Origin: Methylobacterium persicinum
Lineage (GTDB): Bacteria > Pseudomonadota > Alphaproteobacteria > Rhizobiales > Beijerinckiaceae
DNA length: 45,449 nt
NCBI RefSeq assembly: GCF_022179525.1
Contig: NZ_BPQX01000044.1
Span: 1 to 45,449, forward strand
Direction: 5' to 3'
The position numbers and the translations under genes are program-made. Positions 33,743 to 40,843 of this stretch are shown here, one piece after another; positions within the stretch are counted from its first letter, which is position 1; each line of letters begins with the position of its first letter. The notes below the pieces were generated by a model. The model was not told the origin of the DNA, made no database searches, and saw only the letters and a program-made list of their open reading frames with translations.

Positions 33743-34564
33743 ATGCTCGTCATCGAAAACCTGACGCGCCAGTATGGTGATCGCCGCGCCTTGGACGGCG
33801 TCTCCCTGCGCATCGAGCCGGGGAGCTTCGTCGGGGTGATCGGCCGGTCAGGCGCCGGCAAATCCACCCTTTTGCGCCTGCTCAACCGCTTGGCGGAGCC
33901 GACCTCCGGACGGATCCTCCACGGGACCACGGACGTCACCGCCCTCAGGGGCCGCCGTCTGCGCGACTGGCGGGCCCGCTGTGCGATGATCTTCCAGCAG
34001 TTCAACCTCGTCGGCCGTCTGGACGTGATGACCAACGTCCTGATGGGCCGGCTGAGCCACGTGCCGAGCCATCGCTCGCTCCTGCGGATGTGGTCCGAGG
34101 CCGACCGGGCCATGGCGCTCGCGGCCCTGGATGGGTTCGACATGGGGCAGTTCGCGGCCATCCGGGCCGACCAGCTCTCCGGCGGCCAGCAGCAGCGGGT
34201 CGCCATCGCCCGCGCCCTGGTCCAGGAGCCGGAGATCATCCTGGCCGACGAGCCGGTCGCGTCCCTCGACCCTCGCAACACCCGTCTCGTGATGGATGCC
34301 CTGGCGGACGTGAACAAGCGCTACGGCATCACCGTGGTCTGCAACCTCCATTCGCTGGATCTCGCCCGGGCCTATTGCGACCGCCTCGTGGGCCTCGTCG
34401 CCGGGCGCGTCGTGTTCGACGGGCGCGGCTTCGATCTCACCGAGGACGTGGCCCGTCGCCTCTATGGCCTCGAAGCGGGGGAGGTGCTGGACGACGAGCC
34501 CGCCGCCCCGGCGCTGCGCCCCCTTCCCGCCTGCCCGATCCGCGAGGCCGCGATCGGCGCCTGA
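33743..34564 (+). CDS. phnC: Phosphonate ABC transporter ATP-binding protein
   Basis: A 273-residue ATPase of the PhnCDE importer. Walker A is GRSGAGKST, signature [15 protein letters not shown], Walker B IILADEP, and the switch histidine lies in NLHSLDLA. The last 30 residues are Pro/Ala-rich and beyond the usual end. The ATG at 33743 ([12 protein letters not shown]) matches the family; the frame extends 20 codons upstream without family character and over the Pho-box region. It is the first gene of phnC-phnD-phnE1-phnE2. Confidence 0.95.
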   Translation: MLVIENLTRQYGDRRALDGVSLRIEPGSFVGVIGRSGAGKSTLLRLLNRLAEPTSGRILHGTTDVTALRGRRLRDWRARCAMIFQQFNLVGRLDVMTNVLMGRLSHVPSHRSLLRMWSEADRAMALAALDGFDMGQFAAIRADQLSGGQQQRVAIARALVQEPEIILADEPVASLDPRNTRLVMDALADVNKRYGITVVCNLHSLDLARAYCDRLVGLVAGRVVFDGRGFDLTEDVARRLYGLEAGEVLDDEPAAPALRPLPACPIREAAIGA

Positions 34565-34642
34565 GACGGCAACCCGGCCGCCGGATGCCGGCGCCGGTCC
34601 CGAGGAAACGCCCCGTCACGACCCCGGACGAGACCGGGGCGC

Positions 34643-34672
34643 CGACCTGCGAACGGACGACCTGCGAACGGA
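34643..34672 (+). repeat. 15-bp tandem duplication over the phnD ribosome binding site
   Basis: CGACCTGCGAACGGA occurs twice head to tail with no gap (34643-34657 and 34658-34672). The second copy ends in the purine-rich CGGAG before phnD; the first therefore carries a duplicate Shine-Dalgarno-like stretch. Confidence 0.75.
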
Positions 34673-34679
34673 GATGAGC

Positions 34680-35612
34680 ATGATCACGAGACGGACCCTG
34701 GCCGGCGCCGCCCTGGCGCTCGGGCTTCTCGGCGGCGCGGCCCATGCGGGCGACGACTGGAAGGCGCAGTATCCCGAACTGACCCTGGGCGTGATCCCGG
34801 CCGAGAACGCCTCCGGCACGAGCGACCGCTACGGCCCCCTCGCCGATTACCTCACCAAGGCCATCGGCGTGCCGGTGAAGCTGCGGATCGCCAACGATTA
34901 CGCTGCGGTGATCGAGGGTCAGCGGGCCGGGAACATCCAGATCGCCTTCTACGGCCCGGCCTCCTTCGCTCGGGCGGTGATGACCGGCGTGAAGATCGAG
35001 CCCATCGTCAACCAGAAGCACCAGACCGGCGCCTCGGGCTATTACTCGGTGATCTACGTGAAGGCCGACAGCCCCTACAAGACCATCGAGGATCTGAAGG
35101 GCAAGAACCTCGCCCTCGTCGATCCGAACTCCACCTCCGGCAATCAGGCGCCGCGCTTCTTTCTGAAACGGGCCGGCTACGAGGTCGACAAGTTCTTCGG
35201 CAAGACTTTCTTCGCCGGCAGCCACGAGAACGCCGTCCTCGCCCTGACCCAGGGTACGGCCGACGCTGCGGCGAACCTCTGGAACACCGAAGACGACACC
35301 ATGGTCACCCGGATGGCCGCCAAGGGCCTCTTGAAGAACGCCGACGGCAGCCCGATGAAGCAATCGGACTTCCGGGTGGTGTTCAAGTCCGACTTCCTGC
35401 CCGAAGGCCCGTTCGCGATGCTGGAGAGCCTCCCGGCCGATCTGAAGACGAAGATCCGCACCGCCTTCGAGGACTTCGCCAAGAACGACAAGGCTGCCTT
35501 CGACAAGCTTTCCGACGGCAAGGACAAGGGTCTGACCCCGGTCACCCTGAAGGATTACCAGCCGATCATCGACATGCTGCGCTTCAACGACGAGCAGCGG
35601 CGGAAGTCGTAA
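34680..35612 (+). CDS. phnD: Phosphonate ABC transporter substrate-binding protein
   Basis: A 310-residue periplasmic phosphonate/phosphate-binding protein. The signal peptide MITRRTLAGAALALGLLGG has twin arginines and cleavage near AHA-GDD, so export could be Sec or Tat. The mature protein shows PhnD features: LTLGVIPAENASGTSDRYGP, IQIAFYGPASFARA and ALVDPNSTSGNQAPRFFL, where serine/threonine and Tyr residues hold the phosphonate. The ATG at 34680 has GGAG at 7 nt; another ATG 6 nt earlier is too close to it. Confidence 0.95.
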   Translation: MITRRTLAGAALALGLLGGAAHAGDDWKAQYPELTLGVIPAENASGTSDRYGPLADYLTKAIGVPVKLRIANDYAAVIEGQRAGNIQIAFYGPASFARAVMTGVKIEPIVNQKHQTGASGYYSVIYVKADSPYKTIEDLKGKNLALVDPNSTSGNQAPRFFLKRAGYEVDKFFGKTFFAGSHENAVLALTQGTADAAANLWNTEDDTMVTRMAAKGLLKNADGSPMKQSDFRVVFKSDFLPEGPFAMLESLPADLKTKIRTAFEDFAKNDKAAFDKLSDGKDKGLTPVTLKDYQPIIDMLRFNDEQRRKS

Positions 35613-35631
35613 GTCTCTGCCAGCCTTCGTT

Positions 35632-35671
35632 CCATCCTGAGGTGCCCGCTCAAACACGCACCTCAGGATGG
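35632..35671. terminator. Miniature family A hairpin after phnD
   Basis: CCATCCTGAGGTGC and GCACCTCAGGATGG are perfect 14-bp arms around a 12-nt loop, 20 nt after the phnD stop. It equals the outer arms of family A with the middle lost, and would weaken transcription into phnE, as is common between binding-protein and permease genes. Confidence 0.6.
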
Positions 35672-35691
35672 GGCCTTCGAGGCCTACGCGC

Positions 35692-35746
35692 CACGCCGGT
35701 CCAGCGCGCGTTTCCCTGGATTGCTTTGCTCCGCTTGCAATGACGG
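35692..35746. repeat. Family B repeat, right half
   Basis: CCCTGGATTGCTTTGCTCCG then CTTGCAATGACGG matches the right arm of full family B copies. The left arm is replaced by the family A hairpin just upstream, making a composite. Confidence 0.6.
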
Positions 35747-35794
35747 AAAAGGATTCGAGAATGTGGTGCCGGAGCCGAGACCGATGAGCGAGCC

Positions 35795-36676
35795 TTGCGC
35801 CGCCTGACGCCCCTTCCGCCGCAGCGGGCCGCGGATCTGGTCGGCCGCTATGCCGCCGAACGGGCCGTTGCCCGGCGCCGGATGCTCGCCAGCCTCGCCG
35901 TCCTGGCCGTGCTGCTGGTGCTGGCCTCCTACGCCGCCGAAGTGCGTCCCCTCGTCCTGGCCGGCAATATCGGGAAGTTCACGGCCTATCTCGGCCAGAT
36001 CATGCCGGTGCTCCGGCCCGATCACCTGGGGACGGATCTGGCCGAATGGTACTGGGGCCTGCCGAAATGGCTGTCCCTCCTCGGCGAGACCCTCCTGATG
36101 GCCTATCTCGGCACGCTGCTCGGGGCGGTGGGCGGATTCGTCCTGTGCTTCGTCGCGGCGGGCAACCTTGTGAAGAGCCCCGCCATCCGGTTCGCGGCCA
36201 AGCGGTATCTTGAGATCTGCCGCACGGTGCCGGAGATCGTCTTCGCCCTGATCTTCGTCATCGCCTTCGGCCTCGGCCCGATGGTCGGCGTGCTGGCCCT
36301 GGCGATCCACACGACGGGGGCGCTCGGCAAGCTGTTCTCGGAGGTCGTCGAGAACATCGACATGAAGCCCGTCGAGGGCTTGACCGGGACGGGGGCGAGC
36401 TGGGTCGAGATAGTGCGCTTCGCCGTGCTGCCGCAGGTCCTGTCGAACTTCGCGAGCTATGCGCTCCTGCGCTTCGAGATCAACGTCCGTGGGGCCGGGG
36501 TAATGGGCTTCGTCGGCGCGGGCGGGATCGGGCAGGAACTCCTCGTGGCGATCCGCAACTTCTATTATTCGGACGTGAGCGCGATCCTCCTGATGATCGT
36601 GCTCACCGTCTTCGCCATCGATCTCGGCACCGAGAAGTTGCGCCATCGTCTCATCGACGGGGAGGGCGAGCGATGA
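35795..36676 (+). CDS. phnE: Phosphonate ABC transporter permease, first copy
   Basis: A 293-residue inner-membrane permease with about six transmembrane helices and the ABC permease EAA-like loop ENIDMKPVEGLTGTGASWVE before FAVLPQV. It overlaps a second phnE by 4 nt, so the two may form a heterodimer. No ATG exists in frame: the best start is TTG at 35795. An ATG at 35784 with GGAG upstream lies one frame off and reads only MSEPCAA before a stop; one extra base after GAGCC would join it to the gene. The coding part itself is intact. Confidence 0.9.
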   Translation: MRRLTPLPPQRAADLVGRYAAERAVARRRMLASLAVLAVLLVLASYAAEVRPLVLAGNIGKFTAYLGQIMPVLRPDHLGTDLAEWYWGLPKWLSLLGETLLMAYLGTLLGAVGGFVLCFVAAGNLVKSPAIRFAAKRYLEICRTVPEIVFALIFVIAFGLGPMVGVLALAIHTTGALGKLFSEVVENIDMKPVEGLTGTGASWVEIVRFAVLPQVLSNFASYALLRFEINVRGAGVMGFVGAGGIGQELLVAIRNFYYSDVSAILLMIVLTVFAIDLGTEKLRHRLIDGEGER

Positions 36677-37539
36677 CGGAGCGTCCCGCCGCGAGCTTGC
36701 GTGAGGCGGCCCTGGCCGATCTCGACGCCCTGCGCGCCCGGCATCCCGACCAGTTCCGCACAGACTGGTCGGAGCGGCTTCGGGGGGCGGCCGTCCTCGC
36801 CGGGATCGCCGGCCTCACCGCCTACGGATTGTGGACCCTCGATTTCTCTCTGGCGCGGATCTTCCACGGGCTCGGGCGCCTCGGCGGGTTCGCCCTGGAG
36901 ATGTTTCCGCCGAGTGCCGCCGGACGCTTCGGTGTCTTCCTCCACGCCCTGGCCGAAACCCTCGGCATCGCCTTCCTCGGCACGCTGACGGCGGCGCTGT
37001 TCGCCTTTCCGGTGGCTTTCCTGGCGGCGCGGAACGTGGTGCCGAACCCCTTCGCCCGTTTCGCCGTCCGTCGCGGCCTCGACGTGATGCGCTCCGTCGA
37101 TGTGCTGATCTGGGCGCTGATCTGGATCAACGTCGTCGGCCTCGGCCCCTTTGCCGGGGCGCTCGCCATCGCGTGCTCGGATTTCGGCGCCTTCGGCAAG
37201 CTGTTCTCCGAGGCGATCGAGACCTGCGACCGCAGGCCCGCCGAGGGCGTGCTGGCGTCGGGGGGCTCGTCGCTCCACCGGATCCGCTTCGGGCTCATTC
37301 CCGGCGTGCTGCCGGTTCTGGCGAGCCAGGTCCTGTACTTCTTTGAGTCCAATACCCGCTCGGCGACGATCATCGGCATCGTCGGCGCGGGGGGCATCGG
37401 CCAGTATCTCACCGAGCTGATCCGCGTGCTGGAACTGCAGCAGGTCGCCTTCCTCGTCCTGATGATCCTCGTGACCGTTGCGGCGATCGACTGGATCTCG
37501 GGGCGCCTGCGCCGGGCCATCATCGGCGGCAGCCGTTGA
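36673..37539 (+). CDS. phnE: Phosphonate ABC transporter permease, second copy
   Basis: A 288-residue permease related to the preceding one, with an N-terminal cytoplasmic segment of about 40 residues, six helices and the loop EAIETCDRRPAEGVLASGGS before FGLIPGVLP. The start ATG overlaps the first permease's stop (ATGA). Two unequal permease genes after phnCD are usual in Hyphomicrobiales phn loci. Confidence 0.93.
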   Translation: MTERPAASLREAALADLDALRARHPDQFRTDWSERLRGAAVLAGIAGLTAYGLWTLDFSLARIFHGLGRLGGFALEMFPPSAAGRFGVFLHALAETLGIAFLGTLTAALFAFPVAFLAARNVVPNPFARFAVRRGLDVMRSVDVLIWALIWINVVGLGPFAGALAIACSDFGAFGKLFSEAIETCDRRPAEGVLASGGSSLHRIRFGLIPGVLPVLASQVLYFFESNTRSATIIGIVGAGGIGQYLTELIRVLELQQVAFLVLMILVTVAAIDWISGRLRRAIIGGSR

Positions 37540-37594
37540 TGGCGATGGCCGCGGCCCCGGGAGGAATGGCCGGCGATGGGCGACGGGGCTCCTA

Positions 37595-37645
37595 TTGCAT
37601 CGATCCAGACGAAGGCTTCAGCCGTGTCTGGAAAAATTGATGCAA
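37595..37645. terminator. Imperfect hairpin between converging phnE and phnF
   Basis: TTGCATC (37595-37601) pairs with GATGCAA (37639-37645), and CCAGAC with GTCTGG inside, with a GGCT/AGCC tip. It has no clear U-tract on either strand, so it may be a repeat remnant rather than a true terminator. Confidence 0.35.
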
Positions 37646-37734
37646 AAACAGGGATCTAGGGCAGGGGCGCATGAACGGAGTGAGTGCGTCACTGCACTAG
37701 AGCGCTTCCTGTGATCCTTGGATCACTCCCCCCA

Positions 37735-37823
37735 CGGTCATTGCGAGCGAAGCGACCCTGGAATCCGCACCATCCTGAGAGGTCCCGCAGCCCTGGATTG
37801 TTTCGCTTCGCTCACAAAGACGG
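37735..37823. repeat. Family B repeat with an internal family A fragment
   Basis: Starts ACGGTCATTGCGAGCGAAGC and ends TTTCGCTTCGCTCACAAAGACGG, the two outer arms of family B. ACCATCCTGAGAGGTCCCGC in the middle matches the arm of family A, so this copy is a composite. Confidence 0.65.
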
Positions 37824-37870
37824 AGAGGCGGCACCGGAACGGAGGCGATCCAACGCTTCCCGAAAATGGG

Positions 37871-38608
37871 CTAGCTGCCCACCACGAGTTCCACCCGGTC
37901 GGCGGCGAAGACGGCGCGGTTGGCCTGCACGGGGAGGCCTTCGCCATCGACGTTGACGCTGGAGACCACGATGACCGCTCGCCCGGGCGTGAGGTCGAGC
38001 CGTACGGCCTCGGCGGGTTCCGCCATACGGGCGCGGATGCGCGTCGAGAGCCTTGTGTAGTCGGGCACGCCGCAGGCGGCCAGGGCCCGGGTGATCGAGC
38101 CAGAGGTCTCGTAGGCCCCCGCGAAGCCGGCGAAGCGGGGCAGGGGGAGCCATGTCCGGGCCGTCGAAAGCGGGACGCCGTCCGCCCGGTGCACGGTGAC
38201 CAATTCGAGGAGTGGCGCGCCCTCGGGCACCGCCAGCATCGCCGCCACCTCGGGGCTCGCGGCGCCCTCGCTCTGGGAGATGAGGTCACCCCAGGGCTCC
38301 CGGCCGGCGCCGGTCACGATCTCGGAGAAGCGGGTCCGCCGGCCGATCGGATAGGCGAGGGGCGGCACCTCCACGAAGGTGCCCCGCCCCTGGCTGGCCC
38401 GCACGAGCCCACGCTCCGCCAGGGCGGCCAGGGCCCGGCGCACGGTGTGGCGGTTTACGGCGAAGCGCACTGCCAGCGCGGCTTCGGTGGGGAGTTGCGC
38501 GCCCTGGGCCAGTTGGCCCGCGGCGATTTCCCCTTCCAGCGCGTCCGCGATCTGCCGCCACGCCGCCAAGCCCTCGCCCCGGCGCAACGCTTCGATCAGC
38601 TCGCTCAC
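37871..38608 (-). CDS. phnF: GntR/HutC family regulator of phosphonate metabolism
   Basis: A 245-residue regulator. An N-terminal winged helix-turn-helix (about 15-80; IADALEGEIAAGQLAQGAQL, then PTEAALAVRFAVNRHTVRRAL) is followed by a UTRA ligand domain of about 150 residues. The GTG at 38608 (VSELIEALRRGEG) is preceded by GGGAGG at good spacing and is preferred to an ATG 39 nt upstream. It is divergent from phnG, with a strong inverted repeat (38672-38693) between them. It probably represses the C-P lyase operon, and perhaps itself, until a phosphonate-derived ligand binds. Confidence 0.93.
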   Translation of the reverse strand: MSELIEALRRGEGLAAWRQIADALEGEIAAGQLAQGAQLPTEAALAVRFAVNRHTVRRALAALAERGLVRASQGRGTFVEVPPLAYPIGRRTRFSEIVTGAGREPWGDLISQSEGAASPEVAAMLAVPEGAPLLELVTVHRADGVPLSTARTWLPLPRFAGFAGAYETSGSITRALAACGVPDYTRLSTRIRARMAEPAEAVRLDLTPGRAVIVVSSVNVDGEGLPVQANRAVFAADRVELVVGS

Positions 38609-38636
38609 CCGTCCTCCCACGCAACCTGCCGCGACG

Positions 38637-38654
38637 GCGTCATACAAACTTCAT
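38637..38654 (+). promoter_or_regulatory. Weak Pho-box-like element upstream of phnG
   Basis: GCGTCAT and ACTTCAT lie at 11-nt spacing and match the PhoB consensus CTGTCAT at 5 and 4 of 7 positions. It overlaps the upstream ATG candidate of phnF. It is much weaker than the one before phnC. Confidence 0.25.
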
Positions 38655-38671
38655 TTGCTCTGCCGGCGCTA

Positions 38672-38693
38672 GTTGTCTACATATCTAGACAAC
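38672..38693. promoter_or_regulatory. Putative PhnF operator
   Basis: GTTGTCTA and TAGACAAC are perfect 8-bp inverted arms around a 6-nt spacer (CATATC), between divergent phnF and phnG, 13 nt before the phnG start. GntR/HutC regulators bind such T-x-TCTAGA-A-like palindromes. A lone TGTCTAC at 33709-33715 before phnC may be a half-site. Confidence 0.7.
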
Positions 38694-38706
38694 ATCGGAG
38701 GCGACG

Positions 38707-39165
38707 ATGGCGGTGACAGATCAGGGATCACAGACGCAGGCCCGCAGGGCCGTGATGGCCCTGTGCGCCGCGGCGACGGGCCAGGAACTCGCCACCGCCC
38801 TGGCCGGACTCGCCGCGCCGGGGGCCGAGGACATCCGCGCGCCGGAGATCGGCCTCGTGATGGCCACGGGCCGGATCGGCGGGGATGGGCGGCCCTTCAA
38901 CCTGGGCGAAGTTAGCGTCACCCGCGCCGCGGTACGGCTGGCGGATGGGCGCACCGGGTTCGCCTATCATCTCGGCCGCGACCGCGCCCGCGCCCGCCGT
39001 GCGGCGATCCTCGATGCCCTCTGGCAGGGGGAGGCGGACCGGCCGGGCGTCGAGGAGGCGCTTGCCCCGGTGGCCCGGCGGGCGGCGGCGGACGCCGCCG
39101 CTCAAGCCCGTCGCACGGCCGCAACGCGGGTCGATTTCCTGACCCTCGCCCGCGGGGAGGACTGA
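38707..39165 (+). CDS. phnG: C-P lyase subunit PhnG
   Basis: A 152-residue core subunit of the PhnGHIJ complex, which with PhnI transfers the phosphonate onto ATP to form alkylphosphonate ribose triphosphate. Recognisable parts are PEIGLVMATGRIGGDGRPFN (about 47-66) and GEVSVTRAAVRLADGRTGFA, typical of PhnG. GGAGG lies 5 nt before the ATG. First gene of the phnGHIJKLMN operon; phnH starts 1 nt after its stop. Confidence 0.95.
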   Translation: MAVTDQGSQTQARRAVMALCAAATGQELATALAGLAAPGAEDIRAPEIGLVMATGRIGGDGRPFNLGEVSVTRAAVRLADGRTGFAYHLGRDRARARRAAILDALWQGEADRPGVEEALAPVARRAAADAAAQARRTAATRVDFLTLARGED

Positions 39166-39166
39166 C

Positions 39167-39751
39167 ATGCTCCGTGCCGGCTTCCGCGACCCTGTTCACG
39201 AGTCCCAGGGCGTCTTCCGCGCCGTGCTCGACGCCCTTGCGCGGCCGGGTACGATCCATGCCATCCCCGCCCGGCTCGACCCGCCCGCGCCGCTGACGCC
39301 GGAACTCGCCGCAATTGCCCTGGCGCTGACGGACGGCGACACGCCGGTCTGGCTCGATCCGGCCCTGGCCGCCGGGCACGATGTCGCCGCCTACCTTCGC
39401 TTCCACACGGGTGCACCCACCACCGCGGATCCCGCCCGGGCGGCCTTCGCCCTCGTGCGGGAGGCGGAGCGGTGTCCGCCCCTCGCCGACTTCGCGGCGG
39501 GCACGCCGGCCTATCCCGATACTTCCACCACCCTGGTCCTCGCCCTCGACCGGATCGAGGCCGGGCCGGGGCTGCGCCTGACGGGCCCGGGTATCCGCGG
39601 CGCGGCGGAGCTTGCCCTGGCGCCCCTGCCCCCGGGCTGGCCGGCGGCTTTGCGCGAGAACCATGCCGGGTTTCCCCTCGGCGTCGATATCCTCCTCGCC
39701 GCGCCCGGGCGTCTCGCCGGGCTGCCGCGCTCGACCGCCGTGGAGGGCTGA
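39167..39751 (+). CDS. phnH: C-P lyase subunit PhnH
   Basis: A 194-residue subunit of the PhnGHIJ core. It starts with GFRDPVHESQGVFRAVLDAL and continues with ARPGTIHAI, both conserved in PhnH; PDTSTTLVLALDRI lies mid-protein. It packs at the ends of the hexameric core and is needed for activity. Separated from phnG by 1 nt and from phnI by 3 nt. Confidence 0.95.
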   Translation: MLRAGFRDPVHESQGVFRAVLDALARPGTIHAIPARLDPPAPLTPELAAIALALTDGDTPVWLDPALAAGHDVAAYLRFHTGAPTTADPARAAFALVREAERCPPLADFAAGTPAYPDTSTTLVLALDRIEAGPGLRLTGPGIRGAAELALAPLPPGWPAALRENHAGFPLGVDILLAAPGRLAGLPRSTAVEG

Positions 39752-39754
39752 GCC

Positions 39755-40843
39755 ATGTACGTGGCCGTGAAGGGCGGCGAGGCCGCCATCGACAACGCCC
39801 ACCGGCTCCTCGCCGAGGTTCGCCGGGGCGATCCGGCGGTGCCGGACCTCACCGTTGCGCAGATCCGCGAGCAGATGGCCCTCCTCGTGGACCGGGTGAT
39901 GGCCGAGGGTTCCCTGAACGATCCCGATCTTGCGGCCCTCGCCCTCAAGCAGGCGCGGGGCGACGTGGTCGAGGCGGTGTTCTTGGTGCGGGCGTTCCGC
40001 ACCACCTTGCCGCGCTTTGGCGCCTCGGTCCCCCTCGAGACCGGCCGGATGACCCTGTCCCGGCGAATCTCCGCGACGTTCAAGGACCTGCCGGGCGGGC
40101 AGGTGCTGGGGCCCACCTTCGATTACACGCACCGCCTCGTGGATTTCGGCCTCGCCGAGGGGGAGCAGCTCGAGCCGGCGGCGGAGGCCGAGCCCCGGGA
40201 GGATGCCGCTGCGACCCCGCGGGTGACCGACCTCCTCGGCAGGGACGGGCTGATCGAGCCGTCTCCGCAGGACGACGGCACGCCGCTCGGGGACATCACC
40301 CGCGAACCCGTGGATTTTCCCTGTGACCGCTCGACGAGGCTCCAGGCCCTGGCGCGGGGGGACGAGGGCTTCATCCTGGCGCTGGGCTACTCAACCCAGC
40401 GCGGCTACGGGCGCACCCACCCCTTCGTCGGCGAGGTCCGCGTCGGGACCGTCGCGGTCGAGTTCGTGCCGGAGGAGCTGGGCTTCCCCGTGCTCCTCGG
40501 GACTATGCAGGTCACCGAGTGCCAGATGGTCAACCAGTTCAAGGGCTCCCGCGAGGTGCCGCCACAATTCACCCGGGGCTACGGGTTGGTCTTCGGCCAG
40601 AGCGAACGCAAGGCGATGGCCATGGCCCTCGTCGATCGGGCGCTCCGGGCGAGCGAGCTCGGCGAGCCCCTGGCGAGTCCGGCCCAGGATCAGGAATTCG
40701 TGCTCGCCCATTGCGACAGCCTCCAGGCGACCGGCTTCGTCGAGCACCTGAAGCTGCCCCATTACGTCGACTTCCAGGCCGAGCTGGAACTGGTCCGGCG
40801 GATGCGCGCCGAGGCCGAAGATAAGCGGGAGGCCGCGGAATGA
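39755..40843 (+). CDS. phnI: C-P lyase subunit PhnI
   Basis: A 362-residue subunit of the core complex. On its own PhnI is a purine nucleosidase; with PhnG, PhnH and PhnL it makes the phosphonylated ribose intermediate. MYVAVKGGEAAIDNAHRLL at the start and TRGYGLVFGQSERKAMAMAL near residue 270 are family landmarks. The stop overlaps the phnJ start (ATGA). Confidence 0.95.
   Translation: MYVAVKGGEAAIDNAHRLLAEVRRGDPAVPDLTVAQIREQMALLVDRVMAEGSLNDPDLAALALKQARGDVVEAVFLVRAFRTTLPRFGASVPLETGRMTLSRRISATFKDLPGGQVLGPTFDYTHRLVDFGLAEGEQLEPAAEAEPREDAAATPRVTDLLGRDGLIEPSPQDDGTPLGDITREPVDFPCDRSTRLQALARGDEGFILALGYSTQRGYGRTHPFVGEVRVGTVAVEFVPEELGFPVLLGTMQVTECQMVNQFKGSREVPPQFTRGYGLVFGQSERKAMAMALVDRALRASELGEPLASPAQDQEFVLAHCDSLQATGFVEHLKLPHYVDFQAELELVRRMRAEAEDKREAAE

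Larger units (their letters stand above)
37540..37870. other. Repeat-filled gap between phnE and phnF
   Basis: 331 bases without a gene, between converging phnE2 and phnF. It holds an imperfect hairpin (37595-37645), a cluster of short palindromes at 37680-37730 (AGTGC/GCACT and TGATCC-TT-GGATCA), and a family B copy that contains a piece of family A (37735-37823). A third, unnamed repeat family is possible at 37595-37730. Confidence 0.55.
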
